A stretch of 57,372 bases of DNA from Chromera velia (GCA_018398765.1 JAHBMJ010002559.1:1-57372), one strand, 5' to 3'; positions 1 through 10,416 are shown, counted from the stretch's first letter. Made by a program: numbers and translations. Notes: generated by a model from the sequence alone, not told the origin.

Positions 1-1
1 C

Positions 2-169
2 ACCAAGAAGCAGCTCCCCCTTCCCGACTTTGAGGTCTCCAAGATGACCTTCGAGTACGAGAAGGAGCTTCCTTCTTACGAGAAGAACTACACTGCCTCT
101 GAGAAAAACTCCACCGTCACTGATGAGAAGGACGGAGAGGAGAAGAAGGGTTTCTTCGGTCTCTGGTAA
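2..169 (+). CDS. 3' end of an unidentified gene (last exon, partial)
   Basis: One frame is open from the window edge to a TAA at 167-169, giving 55 residues. The tail is very lysine/glutamate rich (KKQLPLPDF, EKELPSYEK, EKDGEEKKG) and ends in GFFGLW. High use of AAG/GAG and C- or T-ending codons marks it as a real, probably well expressed gene, unlike the AT-rich DNA that follows. The upstream part lies outside the window, so no domain is visible and I do not name a function. The charged tail with an aromatic end suggests a cytosolic or membrane-peripheral protein, but that is a guess. Confidence 0.6.
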   Translation, partial: TKKQLPLPDFEVSKMTFEYEKELPSYEKNYTASEKNSTVTDEKDGEEKKGFFGLW

Positions 170-965
170 ATAGTGACTGCGTGAGTGCATGAAAAGACCC
201 ATGCATGGTTGTGTGTCCGCGTGATAAGGTGCCAACGCGTGCCTTAAAGTTTCCCCACGCGAGTGAATGAGTGGATGAATGAAAGAAAGAAACTTCATGG
301 ATGGGTGATAAGGTACTGGAAACACTGGTGTCTGTAGTCTCGCCCTGCGCTGTGTCATGTTCTGTTGCGTGTTGAAGGCAAGAAGTGCGTGAATGGTGTG
401 AGTGAAATCAGGGAATTGCCTTGTCTTTTGTGAACAGATGCATGGATTCGTGACGCCTCTTTGTGACAAGTGTGTCGCGATGAGGTGTCATTGGTTTTGT
501 CCGTTTTTTTGTGTCCCTTTTTGTCTCCTCTTGTCACTCTTTGAGATGTAAGGAGGATCATTTGTTCACAGAGTCTGAACGGCTCTGAAGTTTGTCCGAC
601 ACATTCTTGTTCAGACATCTGAAGCTTGTGTGTACAGCGCGCGTCCGTTCGAACGCATTGTTTCTCGTGTGTCCGTAACTGAAAAGAGAGCATACCACTG
701 ACAGGCTGCCCCTGTGTGTTCGCTCCCGGCGCCTGCCTGCATGAACATGCGTAGATATTTTCATGCATGAGTGAAGGAAGATGAATCATGCATGGTCAGA
801 ATGCTAGACCATCTAGTAGACCATACATTGTGTACAGGCTGTCCGCTGCCATGCAACTGATGAAAGAGATAGTTGAGCGTTTCTGCTCATTTCATTGGTT
901 CAATTAATTCGACGTGAGAAGGTCTGCTTGGGAGGAGGGATCAAGAGCGTGTCTGGAGATTGTGG

Positions 966-1000
<35 letters not shown>
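966..1000. repeat. (TTAG)n microsatellite
   Basis: About nine perfect tandem copies of the tetranucleotide gtta. It is an interstitial simple repeat; TTAG is not the usual alveolate telomere unit (TTTAGGG in many algae), so I do not call it telomeric. Confidence 0.85.
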
Positions 1001-1639
1001 AACCGTCCTTCCTCATTTCTCCACAAGAATTATTGGCAAAGTAATTTGTTGAAAAGAGACAACAAATATCATGCATACATGATGGTGTGTAGATGATCAT
1101 TTGATTCAACAGTTTTATGTTCAGCTTTCTGTTTCAAACTAGGTTTCAAACATTCTGTACACTATTAAGTAACACAGTCAACACTTATTTAAATGTGTTC
1201 CAGATTTTATGAAAATGCTAGTGAAAATGTTTACGAGTTTTAAACCGTTGCATATAAAATTCTACATGCAAATAAAATCAAATCAATATTTAAGTCACAT
1301 AAACACTGAATGAGCTAACTAGTAAATTAGGTGGCTAGCTAAGTAGTAAAGACGAGGTGTATAGTCATGCTGTTAACTCAGCAGAGAAAGAAAGAGGAAC
1401 AGTCATGTTACTGGTCGACTGTAAGAGCTGCATGGTTTTTGTCAGATGATATATATGGATCTTCATGTAAACTTTGCATGCAAGACTGGCGGCGCATGAT
1501 CGAGAGACTCACAAGAGATCGAGATACAACACGCCCTATGCATGCAGCGCTATAGAGGCGCCGCACGGGCGCCGTACCAGTGAAGGACCCCGTGAGCTGC
1601 TGCATCTTCACCTAGACATTCGAATCTCTTTACTCCACA

Positions 1640-1735
1640 AAATGCACCTATCAGGTGCATCCAGATGCATAGGTGCAAATCAGGTGCATCAGGTGCATTT
1701 TTTCAGAATGCACCTTTTCTGGAATGCACCTTTTC
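1640..1735. repeat. Cluster of aggtgcat / atgcacct inverted motifs
   Basis: Within about 95 bases the octamer aggtgcat and its reverse complement atgcacct recur at least seven times in both orientations, able to form several alternative hairpins. Origin is unclear; it looks like a locally expanded short inverted repeat. Confidence 0.7.
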
Positions 1736-2427
1736 TCGTCCTTACTAGGTAGCTAGCTATAAGTACTACTAAGATGGGGGAACCAAGAAAAGAAAGCTCA
1801 TTCCAATCGTCACGGTCGATTGATCGCTTATCTAGTCGTTTATTTTTTTTATTTTTTTCTTAATTGAGCCGACCTGTATACATTACTATCAGGAAAAAAA
1901 GACCAGTTCCTAGAATTGTCCAGAGGGGGGATTTTGTTCCCTGGTGTAGCTGGTGGTGTAGCCCTAGGTCCTTAATTTTACTATTTTAGTACTTAGCCAG
2001 TCCTGGTATTCCTTTATTAATCTCTAGATTGATCTACGGAATTTGACGAATCAACTTAAAGATATTATAGTCACATGAATTGTCGATTGGAATTCGTGCT
2101 TTGCTTCGCGCGATGGTGATTGATCACATATCGCTTTCCTTTATGAAGGGAGGAGTGGGGAGACAAATTTAAAGGAGTGCACTATATCGTCGGATGGTCC
2201 TCCCTGGCCAGTATGCCAGTATTCTGTGGTATCTTCAGCCTTATCTGCCATGCCGCTGTTCCGTCCTGCTGTACCTCTCAAAGCACCTGCAACCAGTGTT
2301 TAGAGAGATTTCACAAGCAAAGACAAGAAGATGTGTGCACCTGTATCCCCCTACCCTTCTCTTTTGCCCATGCACAAACAGACTATGCGGTTTCTTTCCC
2401 TTCTTTTCTTCATGTACACAACAGACA

Positions 2428-2429
2428 AA

Positions 2430-2461
<32 letters not shown>

Positions 2462-2496
2462 AACAGACAAACAAACAAACAAAGAAAGAAAGAACA
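2428..2496. repeat. (AAAG)n / (ACAA)n microsatellite
   Basis: Tandem gaaa units followed by caaa/gaca variants. Overlapping open frames here (poly-ERKK) are an effect of the repeat. Confidence 0.85.
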
Positions 2497-2775
2497 AAGA
2501 CAAAAGAACATCACGACAACTCAGACAAAGTGGGCAGGGGGCCCGAAAGGTGAGAGTTAAGCGCCCCTGGCCTCTCCACCTCCCGACACACTTTCACGTG
2601 ATCAATATAAGATGGGTTCACACGTTAATCCTCTGCTGCTTCCACTCAAGACAAGAGAGAGAAAAGAAGAAGGAAGACAAGAAAAAACGACAAAAAGAAA
2701 AAGAAAGAAGGAAAAACTGCACGTGGGAACCGGCACCGTCAAGGTCTTTGGACAGGGGTGGGGGGGTGGGCACGC

Positions 2776-2831
2776 ACAGACAGACAGACAGACAGACTAT
2801 ATGTTTCTTCTTCTCCCCTAGACAGACAGAC

Positions 2832-2862
<31 letters not shown>

Positions 2863-2923
2863 GACAGACAGACAGACAGACAGACTATATGTTTCTTCTT
2901 CTTCTCCCTCTTTTTCTTCATGA

Positions 2924-2961
<38 letters not shown>

Positions 2962-2985
2962 CAGACAGACAGACAGACACGCAGG
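2776..2985. repeat. (ACAG)n compound microsatellite
   Basis: Three blocks of tandem caga units separated by two copies of a short spacer containing tatatgtttcttct. The duplicated spacer shows that the array grew by duplication of repeat plus spacer, not only by single-unit slippage. Confidence 0.85.
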
Positions 2986-3208
2986 CTTCCTTTTTCTCCT
3001 CACGGGAACTTTGTCACTGACTGACTCACTCACTGCCTCACTCATTCGCTGAGTACTAAACCCTTCCCCCCTTTCTGCCCTCTCTCTCAGATACAGATAG
3101 AGGGCGGGGGCGAGAGATTGAAATTGAAAGGAGCACCCCCCCTCTCTGTTCCGCAAGGCCTTTGCAGAGTCTTTTCACACCAGGGCCACCAATGCTCATC
3201 AGGCGACA

Positions 3209-3336
3209 AGAGGTCCTGTGTTAAGCAGGCCAAACAGGAGCATGCATTCATTTTCATACAGAATTCTTTTTATGTATGAAAAAGAATTCTGTATGAAAAT
3301 AAATGCATGCGAGGTCCTAAGCAGGCCAAACAGGAG
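3209..3336. repeat. 32-bp-arm palindrome flanked by direct repeats (insertion-like)
   Basis: 3240-3271 and 3279-3310 are reverse complements with one mismatch, separated by a 7-base loop. On each side lies a copy of the same host sequence (aggtcct..aagcaggccaaacagg) at 3211-3240 and 3312-3336, differing by a small indel. A perfect hairpin between two copies of flanking DNA looks like a miniature foldback element or a palindromic insertion with a long target duplication. Confidence 0.7.
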
Positions 3337-3804
3337 CTAGGGGACGAAATGGAAATGAAATGAGAACCCGCTCCGGCCGTGTTCCACGATCCGATCACCA
3401 GAAAAAAGAAACAAAATTCAATACGAAGGAGAGGGGGTCCAGGGGGCTCACCTCAAAACAGAATCCGGAGAGACGGACCACTCCTCGCTGCATCGACAAA
3501 GAAGTAGCGCATGAGATTCAAACAAAGTCTATGGATGGAAATACGTACATACATGATTGCGTGATATTTTGTTGTACCATGAAGCTGTGGCTGTCTCTCG
3601 GATAAGCACCTCATCACCAAAGGGGCAGTGCCATGCTCCACCCATCCTTTGCCCTCCCAAAGTCTCTCTCGAGGACCCCATCAACCATCAACCAGACCCC
3701 CTCCCTTCCACCCCATGCGCTCTCCCTGGCTGACTGCACGCCAATGCCGACTGTGAACCAAAAGGCTTCGATGCAGGGCGGCAGAACGGGCTTCGACTTT
3801 TCCT

Positions 3805-3805
3805 T

Positions 3806-3869
<64 letters not shown>
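3805..3869. repeat. (TC)n(TG)n compound microsatellite
   Basis: About 14 ct units run directly into about 15 gt units. Confidence 0.9.
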
Positions 3870-3872
<3 letters not shown>

Positions 3873-4985
3873 TTTTATGTATATGTGATTCAAGGTGTGG
3901 GCGCGTATGTCTGCCTCTTTTTCTTTACACCGCGCACAGATGAGCAAACAGGCGAGTAGAGTGAGTGCGACTCAGGGAATCAAGTGCAGGACGAACAGCT
4001 AAATTGTGCAGTGCGTGTGTCAGCTACCTGGCTGTCTCAGTGCAAAGTTGACGGACTGCCTGACTGACTGACTGACTGTGTAAGCAAGCGACTGACTAGA
4101 TTTCAGAGGCTGCAAGCAGAATCGGGGACACAGACGGCAACGGTCCCACAACGCCGCTGTTGCTGCCCCCCGTCCACCCATAGAGGAAACGACTGAACAA
4201 TGAAACAGACGAAGAAGGCTTGTCCGTCTCTCCAGGGTTCCGTGCGCCTTTGAGACCCACGACATTCCTCTCTCCGTTTCTGTCTCTCGCTTTCTTTGCT
4301 TCTCCCTTTGTCTTTTGCGTTCCACCCGTTCTCTCCTCGGCAGGCGGGCAGGCAGGCGGGCAGGCAGGCGGAGCAGCTCTTCGCCTTGCCTGCTTCTCTG
4401 CCTCAGTGGAAGAAAAGTTGGCACGCAATTCTGCTTTACGAGCTCGCTGTCGGGGTATCTGTATCGACTCCTCTTCTGCTCTGTCTTCCCTTGTTTCAAG
4501 CGTCTTCTCTGCACCTCCACATTCCTTCTCCTTCTCCCCTCCTGCCGTCCCGCCATTCCTGCCCAAAAGATGAAACAGAACGGAACCCAGGGTCACTGAA
4601 AGGGAGAGAGACGGGAAGAGAAGCGCTCGGAGCACACGCGATGCCGCTGTAAGAAGAGGATTGTGCCGGAGAGTCAGACGATTCCAAGCCCCCTTGATGC
4701 TGACCCATGCCTTCTGTGAGGCCGACAGCCGGGCGACAAGCAGACAAGAAGCGTAAGACCATGATCCTGCAGACATGTCGTTGAATGGAATACAAGTTGC
4801 CCCCCTTTGTGTTGCATGGCTCTCTGTCCACATTTCAACAGACCTCTCGGCAAACAGACCCACGGAACCTTCAACCGACCGAGAGTGAAAGCAAACGAAA
4901 AGAGACAGAAGCAAACATCCAAGTTGAGAAAAAATGAAAGGAAAAGAGAAAGGCATGAGGAAAATCGAGAAACAAAAGAAAGAAC

Positions 4986-4987
<2 letters not shown>

Positions 4988-5056
<69 letters not shown>

Positions 5057-5065
5057 AGGAAGGAA

Positions 5066-5103
<38 letters not shown>

Positions 5104-5176
5104 AAAGAAAAGAAAGAAAGAAAGAAAGAAACAAACAAAGAAACAAAGAAAGAAAGGAAGGAAGGAAGAAAGGAAG

Positions 5177-5212
<36 letters not shown>

Positions 5213-5218
5213 AATGAA
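4988..5218. repeat. Purine-only (GA)n/(GAAA)n/(GGAA)n tract
   Basis: More than 200 bases almost purely purine on the plus strand, made of ga, gaaa and ggaa blocks in mirror-like order. Such homopurine mirror repeats can adopt triplex DNA. Long poly-RKE or poly-LSF frames across it are artefacts. Confidence 0.9.
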
Positions 5219-5502
5219 GGAAGGGAAGGAAGAAGGTATCAATGAATGAAGTAAACAGCAAAGCAAAGCGCCACTAAGGAAAAGGCCAAAAAGGACAGCC
5301 GCTGTGCTTTTTGTGGTTCGTTTCCACAACGATGAGGGATCAATGAGCGGAGTGCGCTGAGGACAGACAGACAATTAAGTTCGTTTCTCTGTTCCTCGTT
5401 TTTTTCCGTTTTCCCTTCGGACAGACAAGCAGGCAGGCAGAAAAGCAGACAGACAAAATTAGACGCCGTCTTTTTTCTTCTGTTTTGTTGCAGAGAAAGG
5501 CC

Positions 5503-5504
<2 letters not shown>

Positions 5505-5538
<34 letters not shown>

Positions 5539-5566
5539 GGCAGGCAGGCAGGCAGGCGGGGAGGCA
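5505..5566. repeat. (CAGA)n(CAGG)n microsatellite
   Basis: About ten caga units change into five cagg units and a short g-rich end. Confidence 0.9.
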
Positions 5567-5978
5567 GCGGCCATTTGAGTTTCTTTGCAGACCGACTAGA
5601 CCATCGATGTGTGTTTGTTTTCTTGTCTTTTGGATAGACAGATGACCAGAGAAAGAGAGTGACTTCTCTCTTTTGTTTGCAAAGAGACAGACAGAAAAAA
5701 AGATAGACTGAAAGGACAGACAGCTTTGCTTTCTCTCGTAGTCGCGGACTAATAGCTGCTTGCAGGCTGTACGTACAGGCTGTAAACGGCCATGCGTAAG
5801 GATCCGTCGAGTTATCAAGGGAAGGGCCGGTCTCGCAGGGGATCGACCTTGACTCGTGAGAGACAGGAGCATGGGCCTGTCTGTCTCTGTGTGTATGCGT
5901 GTGCGTGTGTTTGTCTGCATCACTTCACCTCAAGGAGAGGGAATGATTGGGAGAGAGGGCAAGAGACAGCGACGAACA

Positions 5979-6061
5979 CAGAACACACACACACACACAC
6001 ACACGCACACACACAGAGAGAGAGAGAGAGGAGTAGACGAGCAGACCCACCCACCCACCCA
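5979..6061. repeat. (CA)n(GA)n and (CCCA)n microsatellites
   Basis: A ca run and a ga run are followed by cccacccaccca, which on the minus strand forms the gtgggtgggtggg donor of the exon ending at 6063. The repeat therefore lies at the 5' end of an intron of the minus-strand gene. Confidence 0.85.
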
Positions 6062-6062
6062 C

Positions 6063-7309
6063 CTCCAGCCTCAAGCTCCTTGTAGACCAACTCTTGATTT
6101 ATGTCTTCCAACCTCAAGTGCCCACGGCGCACTTCTTCTGCGCATCTGCGGATTGAAGGACACAAGGAAGGTATCCCAGAACACTACGAAAACAGCAAAG
6201 GGATGCAATGTAAACGGAAGGGGGAAGATGGGACCCATCAGCACAGGAAATCTTGCCTCGGGTTCTCACAAACAAAAAAAGAAGAGAAGGCAGCATTCAT
6301 CAACGCACCTTCATTCTCACACACACGATCTCTCACAGACGCACACTGAGCCGGTGGTTTACGGACGCACGAAAGGGAGCTCAGGCCAGCAGACAAAGTT
6401 GAAGAGGAAAGAAGACACTGGTGAAAGGGGCGAAGAACGCAAACGAGAAAATCGCACAGATAGATCAAAAAGAGAGAATTGAAGAGTGCAGAAAGAAGCC
6501 ATCCACCTTCCCCTGCCTGACAGTCCACGACTTCCATTCTCTTTCCCCACCTGAGGGCCACCCGAGCAAAATCCCTCTTCCCCTCTTCTGCGCACAGGAA
6601 ACGAACTGATGGACAAATCTCCTCACGCTCCACGGAAGCGTCTCCCTCGTCATCTTCACCTTCCCCAGTCTTCTCGTCTCCTCTAGACCCGTCTCCCAAA
6701 CTTCCAGTCGCACACACAGCAGCTTTGTTTTTAATCAGATGCCTCCCCAAGATGGCAGTGCTGCCAGGAGTGGGAGCCACGATAGTCAAGAAACGGGCTC
6801 CGCGGGAGCGGCACTGAGACAGAAGCGTGTCCCCAAATCGGGAAAGCTCTTCCGGTGACAGTTTCTGCAAACAAGACCAGAAGCAGCCAGCTGTCAGGCA
6901 CATGGTCTGATAGCTCCCTCCGCACATTCACATGCGAATAAGAAAAAAGACCGAGCCAAGAGGAGCACACAAACAGTCGACGCACCTCCACTTCTGGATC
7001 CCCGAAGGAGACGGCAAAGTGTGAAGGGGCTTTTCCCTTTCCCTGCCCCGCACTTCCCGGAACGGCACTTCCTTCCCGCCTTCCTCTACAACAAAAGAGA
7101 CGCCGCAGCGATACAAAAAGAGCCTGCAAAGAAGAGGAGGGGGGAGGGATGGGTATCCACAATCAAACACTCCCAGAAAAAAGTTTGAAGGTGGGCTCAA
7201 AGAAGAGACGGACGTTACAAAATTCCAGGGATACGAACGTCAGACTCAACACAAAGTGAAGAGTCCTGCCCAGACAACCCCCCAAAGTGCCACCATGCCC
7301 GCGTGCCAT
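6063..7309 (-). CDS. Unidentified multi-exon gene (partial model)
   Basis: Three exons join in phase on the minus strand: 7123-6986, 6864-6551 and 6145-6063, each with TGCAG or CCGCAG acceptors and GT donors (gtgcgt, gtgggg, gtgggt). They encode about 178 residues including SFGDPEVEKLSPEELSRFG, RFLTIVAPTPGST, an acidic stretch DEKTGEGEDDEGD, and EEVRRGHLRLEDINQELVY. A possible first exon at 7309-7235 starts with ATG (MARGHGGTLGG) and joins phase 0 through a gtatcc donor, but this is weak. The 3' end is not found; repeats fill the region below 6063. I do not recognise the family. The mix of conserved-looking helical segments and an acidic linker fits a soluble protein. Confidence 0.5.
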
Positions 7310-7664
7310 TGGACACGAGCCGGAACACCAGCTTCTGTATGCAACAAGTGCAAAAACAGATGTGGCCAAGCCAAAGAAGTCGGAGATATATATCAGTTGT
7401 TTGACAACTTCCCTACTTCAGGTTCTGAATGCCGTGAGAAGCATTGCATTGCATGGTTCAGAGAACCGAGCTTCCTCAACGACATGCACCAAGCATATGT
7501 CGCTATATGTCGCTGCTATGTCACTGCTGCTTGCATTCGTGACAGTTTCGTAGTATGACATCAGTCATCAGCAGGACCACATTTCGATCAGTCTGTCGGA
7601 CCATGCATGTCTGCGGATGTCTGCGATATGTCTGCGGTTGCGGTGCATGCATATGGGTTTTTGA

Positions 7665-7710
7665 TGCATGCATCTGACGCACGCAAGCGTGCGAACGGCC
7701 CCGGAAAGCA
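7665..7710 (+). repeat. Dispersed 45-bp repeat, copy 1
   Basis: Contains catctgacgcacgc, aagcgtgcgaa and ggccccggaaagc. It matches 7855-7896 with a few substitutions; a shorter related piece lies near 7731-7748. Confidence 0.7.
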
Positions 7711-7854
7711 CGTATTTTGCCTTCATCTGACGCACGCACATCATGCAATGATTTAACGCACGCGCATCGGGGCACTTCAGGAATCGGTCGGCGCTTTTCC
7801 GGCCCAAAGGAACAGTTCTTTCCGGAGCCTTTTTTTAATGAAAGCTCCATACAT

Positions 7855-7896
7855 CATCTGACGCACGCGAAGCATGCGAATGGCCCGGAAAGCGAA
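7855..7896 (+). repeat. Dispersed 45-bp repeat, copy 2
   Basis: Contains catctgacgcacgc, gaagcatgcgaa and ggcccggaaagc, matching copy 1 at 7665-7710. Confidence 0.7.
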
Positions 7897-8321
7897 TTTT
7901 GGGGAATCAATGCATAGAGATTGATTAAAGATCTATGCGGCGAGGTCCCGGGTTCAAGCCCCTGCACCCTCACTTTTCTGTCAAAATTAATGAGGAAATC
8001 ATGTATACCCAGCCAGCTATGCAATCCCAGTACAATTGTTTTTAAGTGCCCTCCAGAGCTTCGCTTTCTGGGCCATAGGCTCAGGAGGATTGTTTAGTAA
8101 GTACTAGTAAGTACCCCTGCTTTGCTTTCGGTGACTATGTAGACAACCCGGCCATCAGACCTATTAAGAGCACGGACTAACAGTGATTCGCATGGTGTAT
8201 CCATAGCTGGGCTGTGAACAATGATTGAGGTTTTTGTTAAACATGCCGCGTCCCCATATATACCCCCAAGAAGGCTTCCTATGGTTGATCCGGAGCGGCC
8301 GTCAAAGCCCGGGCACCTTCG

Positions 8322-8522
8322 GACCAAAGCCCGACCGCGCTGAAGGCGCGGGCCTGTCAAAGCCTGACCGTCTCGAAGGCGCAGGCCTACCAAAGCCCCA
8401 CCGCGCCAAAAGCGCGGCCATGCCAAAGCCCGACCATGCCGAAGGCGAAGGTCTACCAAAGCCCGACCGTGCCAAAGGCACGGCCATGCCAAAGCCCGAC
8501 TGCGTGCCGCCCCAAAGCCCAC
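8322..8522 (+). repeat. Tandem array of 33-bp palindromic units
   Basis: Five to six units of the form caaagcccgaccg..gcc..gg, each with a self-complementary core such as accgcgccaaaagcgcgg or accgtgccaaaggcacgg. Cores differ in sequence while keeping pairing, for example cgcg..cgcg against cgtgcc..ggcacg. A further related unit lies at 9650-9695. In one frame it reads as an 11-residue KPDRAEGAGLP-like repeat, but conservation follows the stem pairs rather than codons. Confidence 0.75.
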
Positions 8523-8695
8523 ATGTGGCTTTTACGATTATGTATTAATGCATGCATGCACAAAGGTGCAAAAGCTGTCTGAAAAACGTCTTGGTCTTCT
8601 GGCTTGTTACTGTATGTCAGTCCGTTACGGTCAGTACGTACCCTTAGGCTGGCGAATTCGATCTGACCGTGTTTGTGTACTTTTCTTTTCCCAAA

Positions 8696-9389
8696 ATGTC
8701 CAGCCTGCCTTTTGATGCTTATTTGCGAATCGCTGTGTTAGACTTCCTTGAAGATGCAGCCCTTGCGGAGTCAGTTTCAGAGTTCTTTCTGAAGACGTTG
8801 AGGGTGGAATCTACAGAGCATATTGAGAAGTACTTTGAACCCCGAAAGGAATTTGAAGAAAGAGCTGAAAGCAAGACGTCTTTCTGCTCACGCAGGTGGA
8901 GAGTTGAGCGAGGTTCGAAGGGCTCTAGCCTTTAAAGTTTTTAATGAAAGCAGAAAATTATGGGCCTTGACGACAGAGTATGAGCCCACGGTTGATAACA
9001 TTGTGTACCCCTTCAAGTCAAAAGTTGGTGCACCGGGGCACGCAATCGTTTGCGCCAGTGCACCTCCTGCTGCAGCTTCTGATTCGTCTGCTGAATCTGC
9101 AACTGGGGATGTTAGCCAATTGATTGAAGAAGCTGTGGAGGTGGAGGCTTGACGGCATAAAAGGCGTCAAGCAAGAGGACAAAGAGAGTAAGCAAAAGGA
9201 AAAGCGAAAGCGAAAGCAAAAGTAAAGGCTAAGGCAAAAAGCAAGGCGAAAGCACAGGCTACTTTGTTTGCCCGGGCGATGAGCGAATATAGTGGTAGCA
9301 AAGGAGGGGGAGCTACAGAGTCTGATGATGATAACGATGACTATCGCTGTGCTGCGTGCAGAGTCCGTAGATCTAGAATTCCTAAATGA
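8696..9389 (+). pseudogene. Broken gene inside the inverted-repeat element
   Basis: An ATG at 8696 opens MSSLPFDAYLRIAVLDFLED. The frame is lost near 8850 and continues one frame over (LKKELKARRLSAHAGG, KVFNESRKLWALTTEYEP). It then meets TGA at 9150-9152 and TAA at about 9186-9188 before a lysine/alanine repeat (KAKAKAKVKAKAKSKAK), an acidic run SDDDNDD and a cysteine-containing end YRCAACRVRRSR, finishing at TGA 9387-9389. One shift and two stops mark it as non-functional unless spliced. Basic repeat plus CxxC end is compatible with a nucleic-acid-binding protein of the element. Family not recognised. Confidence 0.5.
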
Positions 9390-9953
9390 AGACTGACAGA
9401 TTCAAACTGATTAAAATCAATATTTTTTTTTTGTTGTTATTTTAAATATTTAAGTTAATTATAGCAGATACTATAAGAGAGTATTGAAATATTTTAAAAC
9501 TAGGTTAAACTAGATTAAATTATATTATAATTAGTTATAATATTTTTAAGCTATAATGGACTGGAAGTATATTCCATACTAGAAAGAATTAGCTTTCTGT
9601 CGCCAGAGCCTCGATGATATTGCATACTAGAAAGAATGAGCTTTTTATCGTCAAAGCCCTGGTGCTGAAGGCGCCAGGCTGCTAAAGCCCGGAGTTTGAT
9701 TGACAGACCATAGGGTCATAGGAAGGCTTCTTGGAGGTACCCATATATAAGGGACGGATCCAGCCTAATTTGTCCGAAGGTTCCACTTTTTCTTGTTAGT
9801 CTCGATTCTAGGAGTAAGCTTATTGATCACTTTCAATACGCTGCTTTATATATAAGTTAATTATCACTTGTCGCTTCTAGTGGCTTCAACAGTAAGATAG
9901 AAACTGTGAACACGTTTCAAAGTGAGCACTGGGCTGGCCGTGCACTCCAGTTT

Positions 9954-10416
9954 TGTTAAGGTCTACTTAGGGGGGTTGGCGCTGGTGAGTGCTTGCAGAG
10001 GTTCAAGGGTCTTCAGGGGTTGATGTCGCTGGAGTGGTTCAGGTCGATCCCTAGTGACAGACTCGATCGATGTCAGGAGCATGGAGCTTTCTTGCGATTC
10101 AGCGATCGATCTGATTTCATAGTAGTCTTCTAGAAAGTCTTTCGGAAGTCTTTCATGTGATTTCGATCGAAATGCGACAGGCCAAAATCTGTATAGTATA
10201 GGATGTTAACGTCCCGTCTCTTTTCTTGTTGATCCTTAAAAAGGCAGGTAGCGAGGATTGAACCTATGATCTTCTGTTTGTTGATATTGTATGTTAACCA
10301 CTAAGTCATGAACGTAAGCGACACATACCATTCTCTTTTGCTTAGCACTATTTTCGATTAAGTCAATTTATTTAATTCTCATTTTCTTTCTAGTCATACT
10401 TTGATAGCGCATAGCA
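9954..10416 (-). repeat. 3' LTR of the retrotransposon (463 bp)
   Basis: Read on the minus strand it starts TGCTATGCGC and ends CTTAACA. It carries a tRNA-like segment with A-box and B-box matches (10298-10308 and 10254-10264). It is about 97% identical to 20100-20562. Confidence 0.9.
10254..10308 (-). promoter_or_regulatory. tRNA-like A box and B box inside the LTR
   Basis: Minus strand: tgacttagtgg (10308-10298) resembles the pol III A box and ggttcaatcct (10264-10254) the B box, spaced as in a tRNA. The stems of a cloverleaf do not pair well, so it is a tRNA-derived relic or an internal pol III promoter, not a tRNA gene. The other LTR has the same element. Confidence 0.5.

Larger units (their letters stand above)
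170..2400. other. Gene-free stretch with repeats
   Basis: After the stop at 169 the DNA becomes AT-rich with frequent stops in all frames. I see no exon-like segment with plausible splice borders. It holds a TTAG microsatellite and a cluster of short inverted AGGTGCAT motifs, listed separately. The first few hundred bases are presumably the 3' UTR of the gene ending at 169. Confidence 0.5.
7310..8250. other. Gene-free stretch with dispersed repeats
   Basis: No exon is supported. The stretch holds a duplicated motif (7665-7710 and 7855-7896), and a tRNA B-box-like ggttcaagccc near 7950 without a convincing A box or cloverleaf. Confidence 0.5.
8250..9750 (+). mobile_element. Degenerate DNA element bounded by imperfect inverted repeats
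   Basis: 8255-8283 (catatata, ccaagaaggcttcctatgg) is repeated in inverted orientation at 9712-9748 (ccatagggtcataggaagg, tatatg), with an indel. Between them lie an array of 33-bp hairpin units, a broken open reading frame (8696-9389) and AT-rich DNA with an imperfect duplication near 9573-9668. Terminal inverted repeats around a decayed gene suggest a DNA transposon or a non-autonomous relative. No transposase motif is recognised, and no clear target duplication is seen. Confidence 0.45.

Noticed and set aside
4096-4956. 286-codon minus-strand frame, overlapping several others on both strands
   Set aside because: Composition is low complexity and shared with repeats, several frames are equally long, and no domain or splice context supports it.
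4674-5374. Long poly-Leu/Ser/Phe and poly-Arg/Lys/Glu frames
   Set aside because: They are direct readings of the purine-only microsatellite on both strands.
7925-7975. Possible tRNA gene (ggttcaagccc B-box-like motif)
   Set aside because: No A box at the right spacing and no acceptor stem pairing.
8322-8522. CRISPR-like array
   Set aside because: Units are contiguous tandem palindromes without unique spacers, in a eukaryotic genome.
8225-8548. 107-codon plus frame with KPDRAEGAGLP repeats
   Set aside because: Variation among units follows hairpin pairing, not codons, and the frame has no extension.
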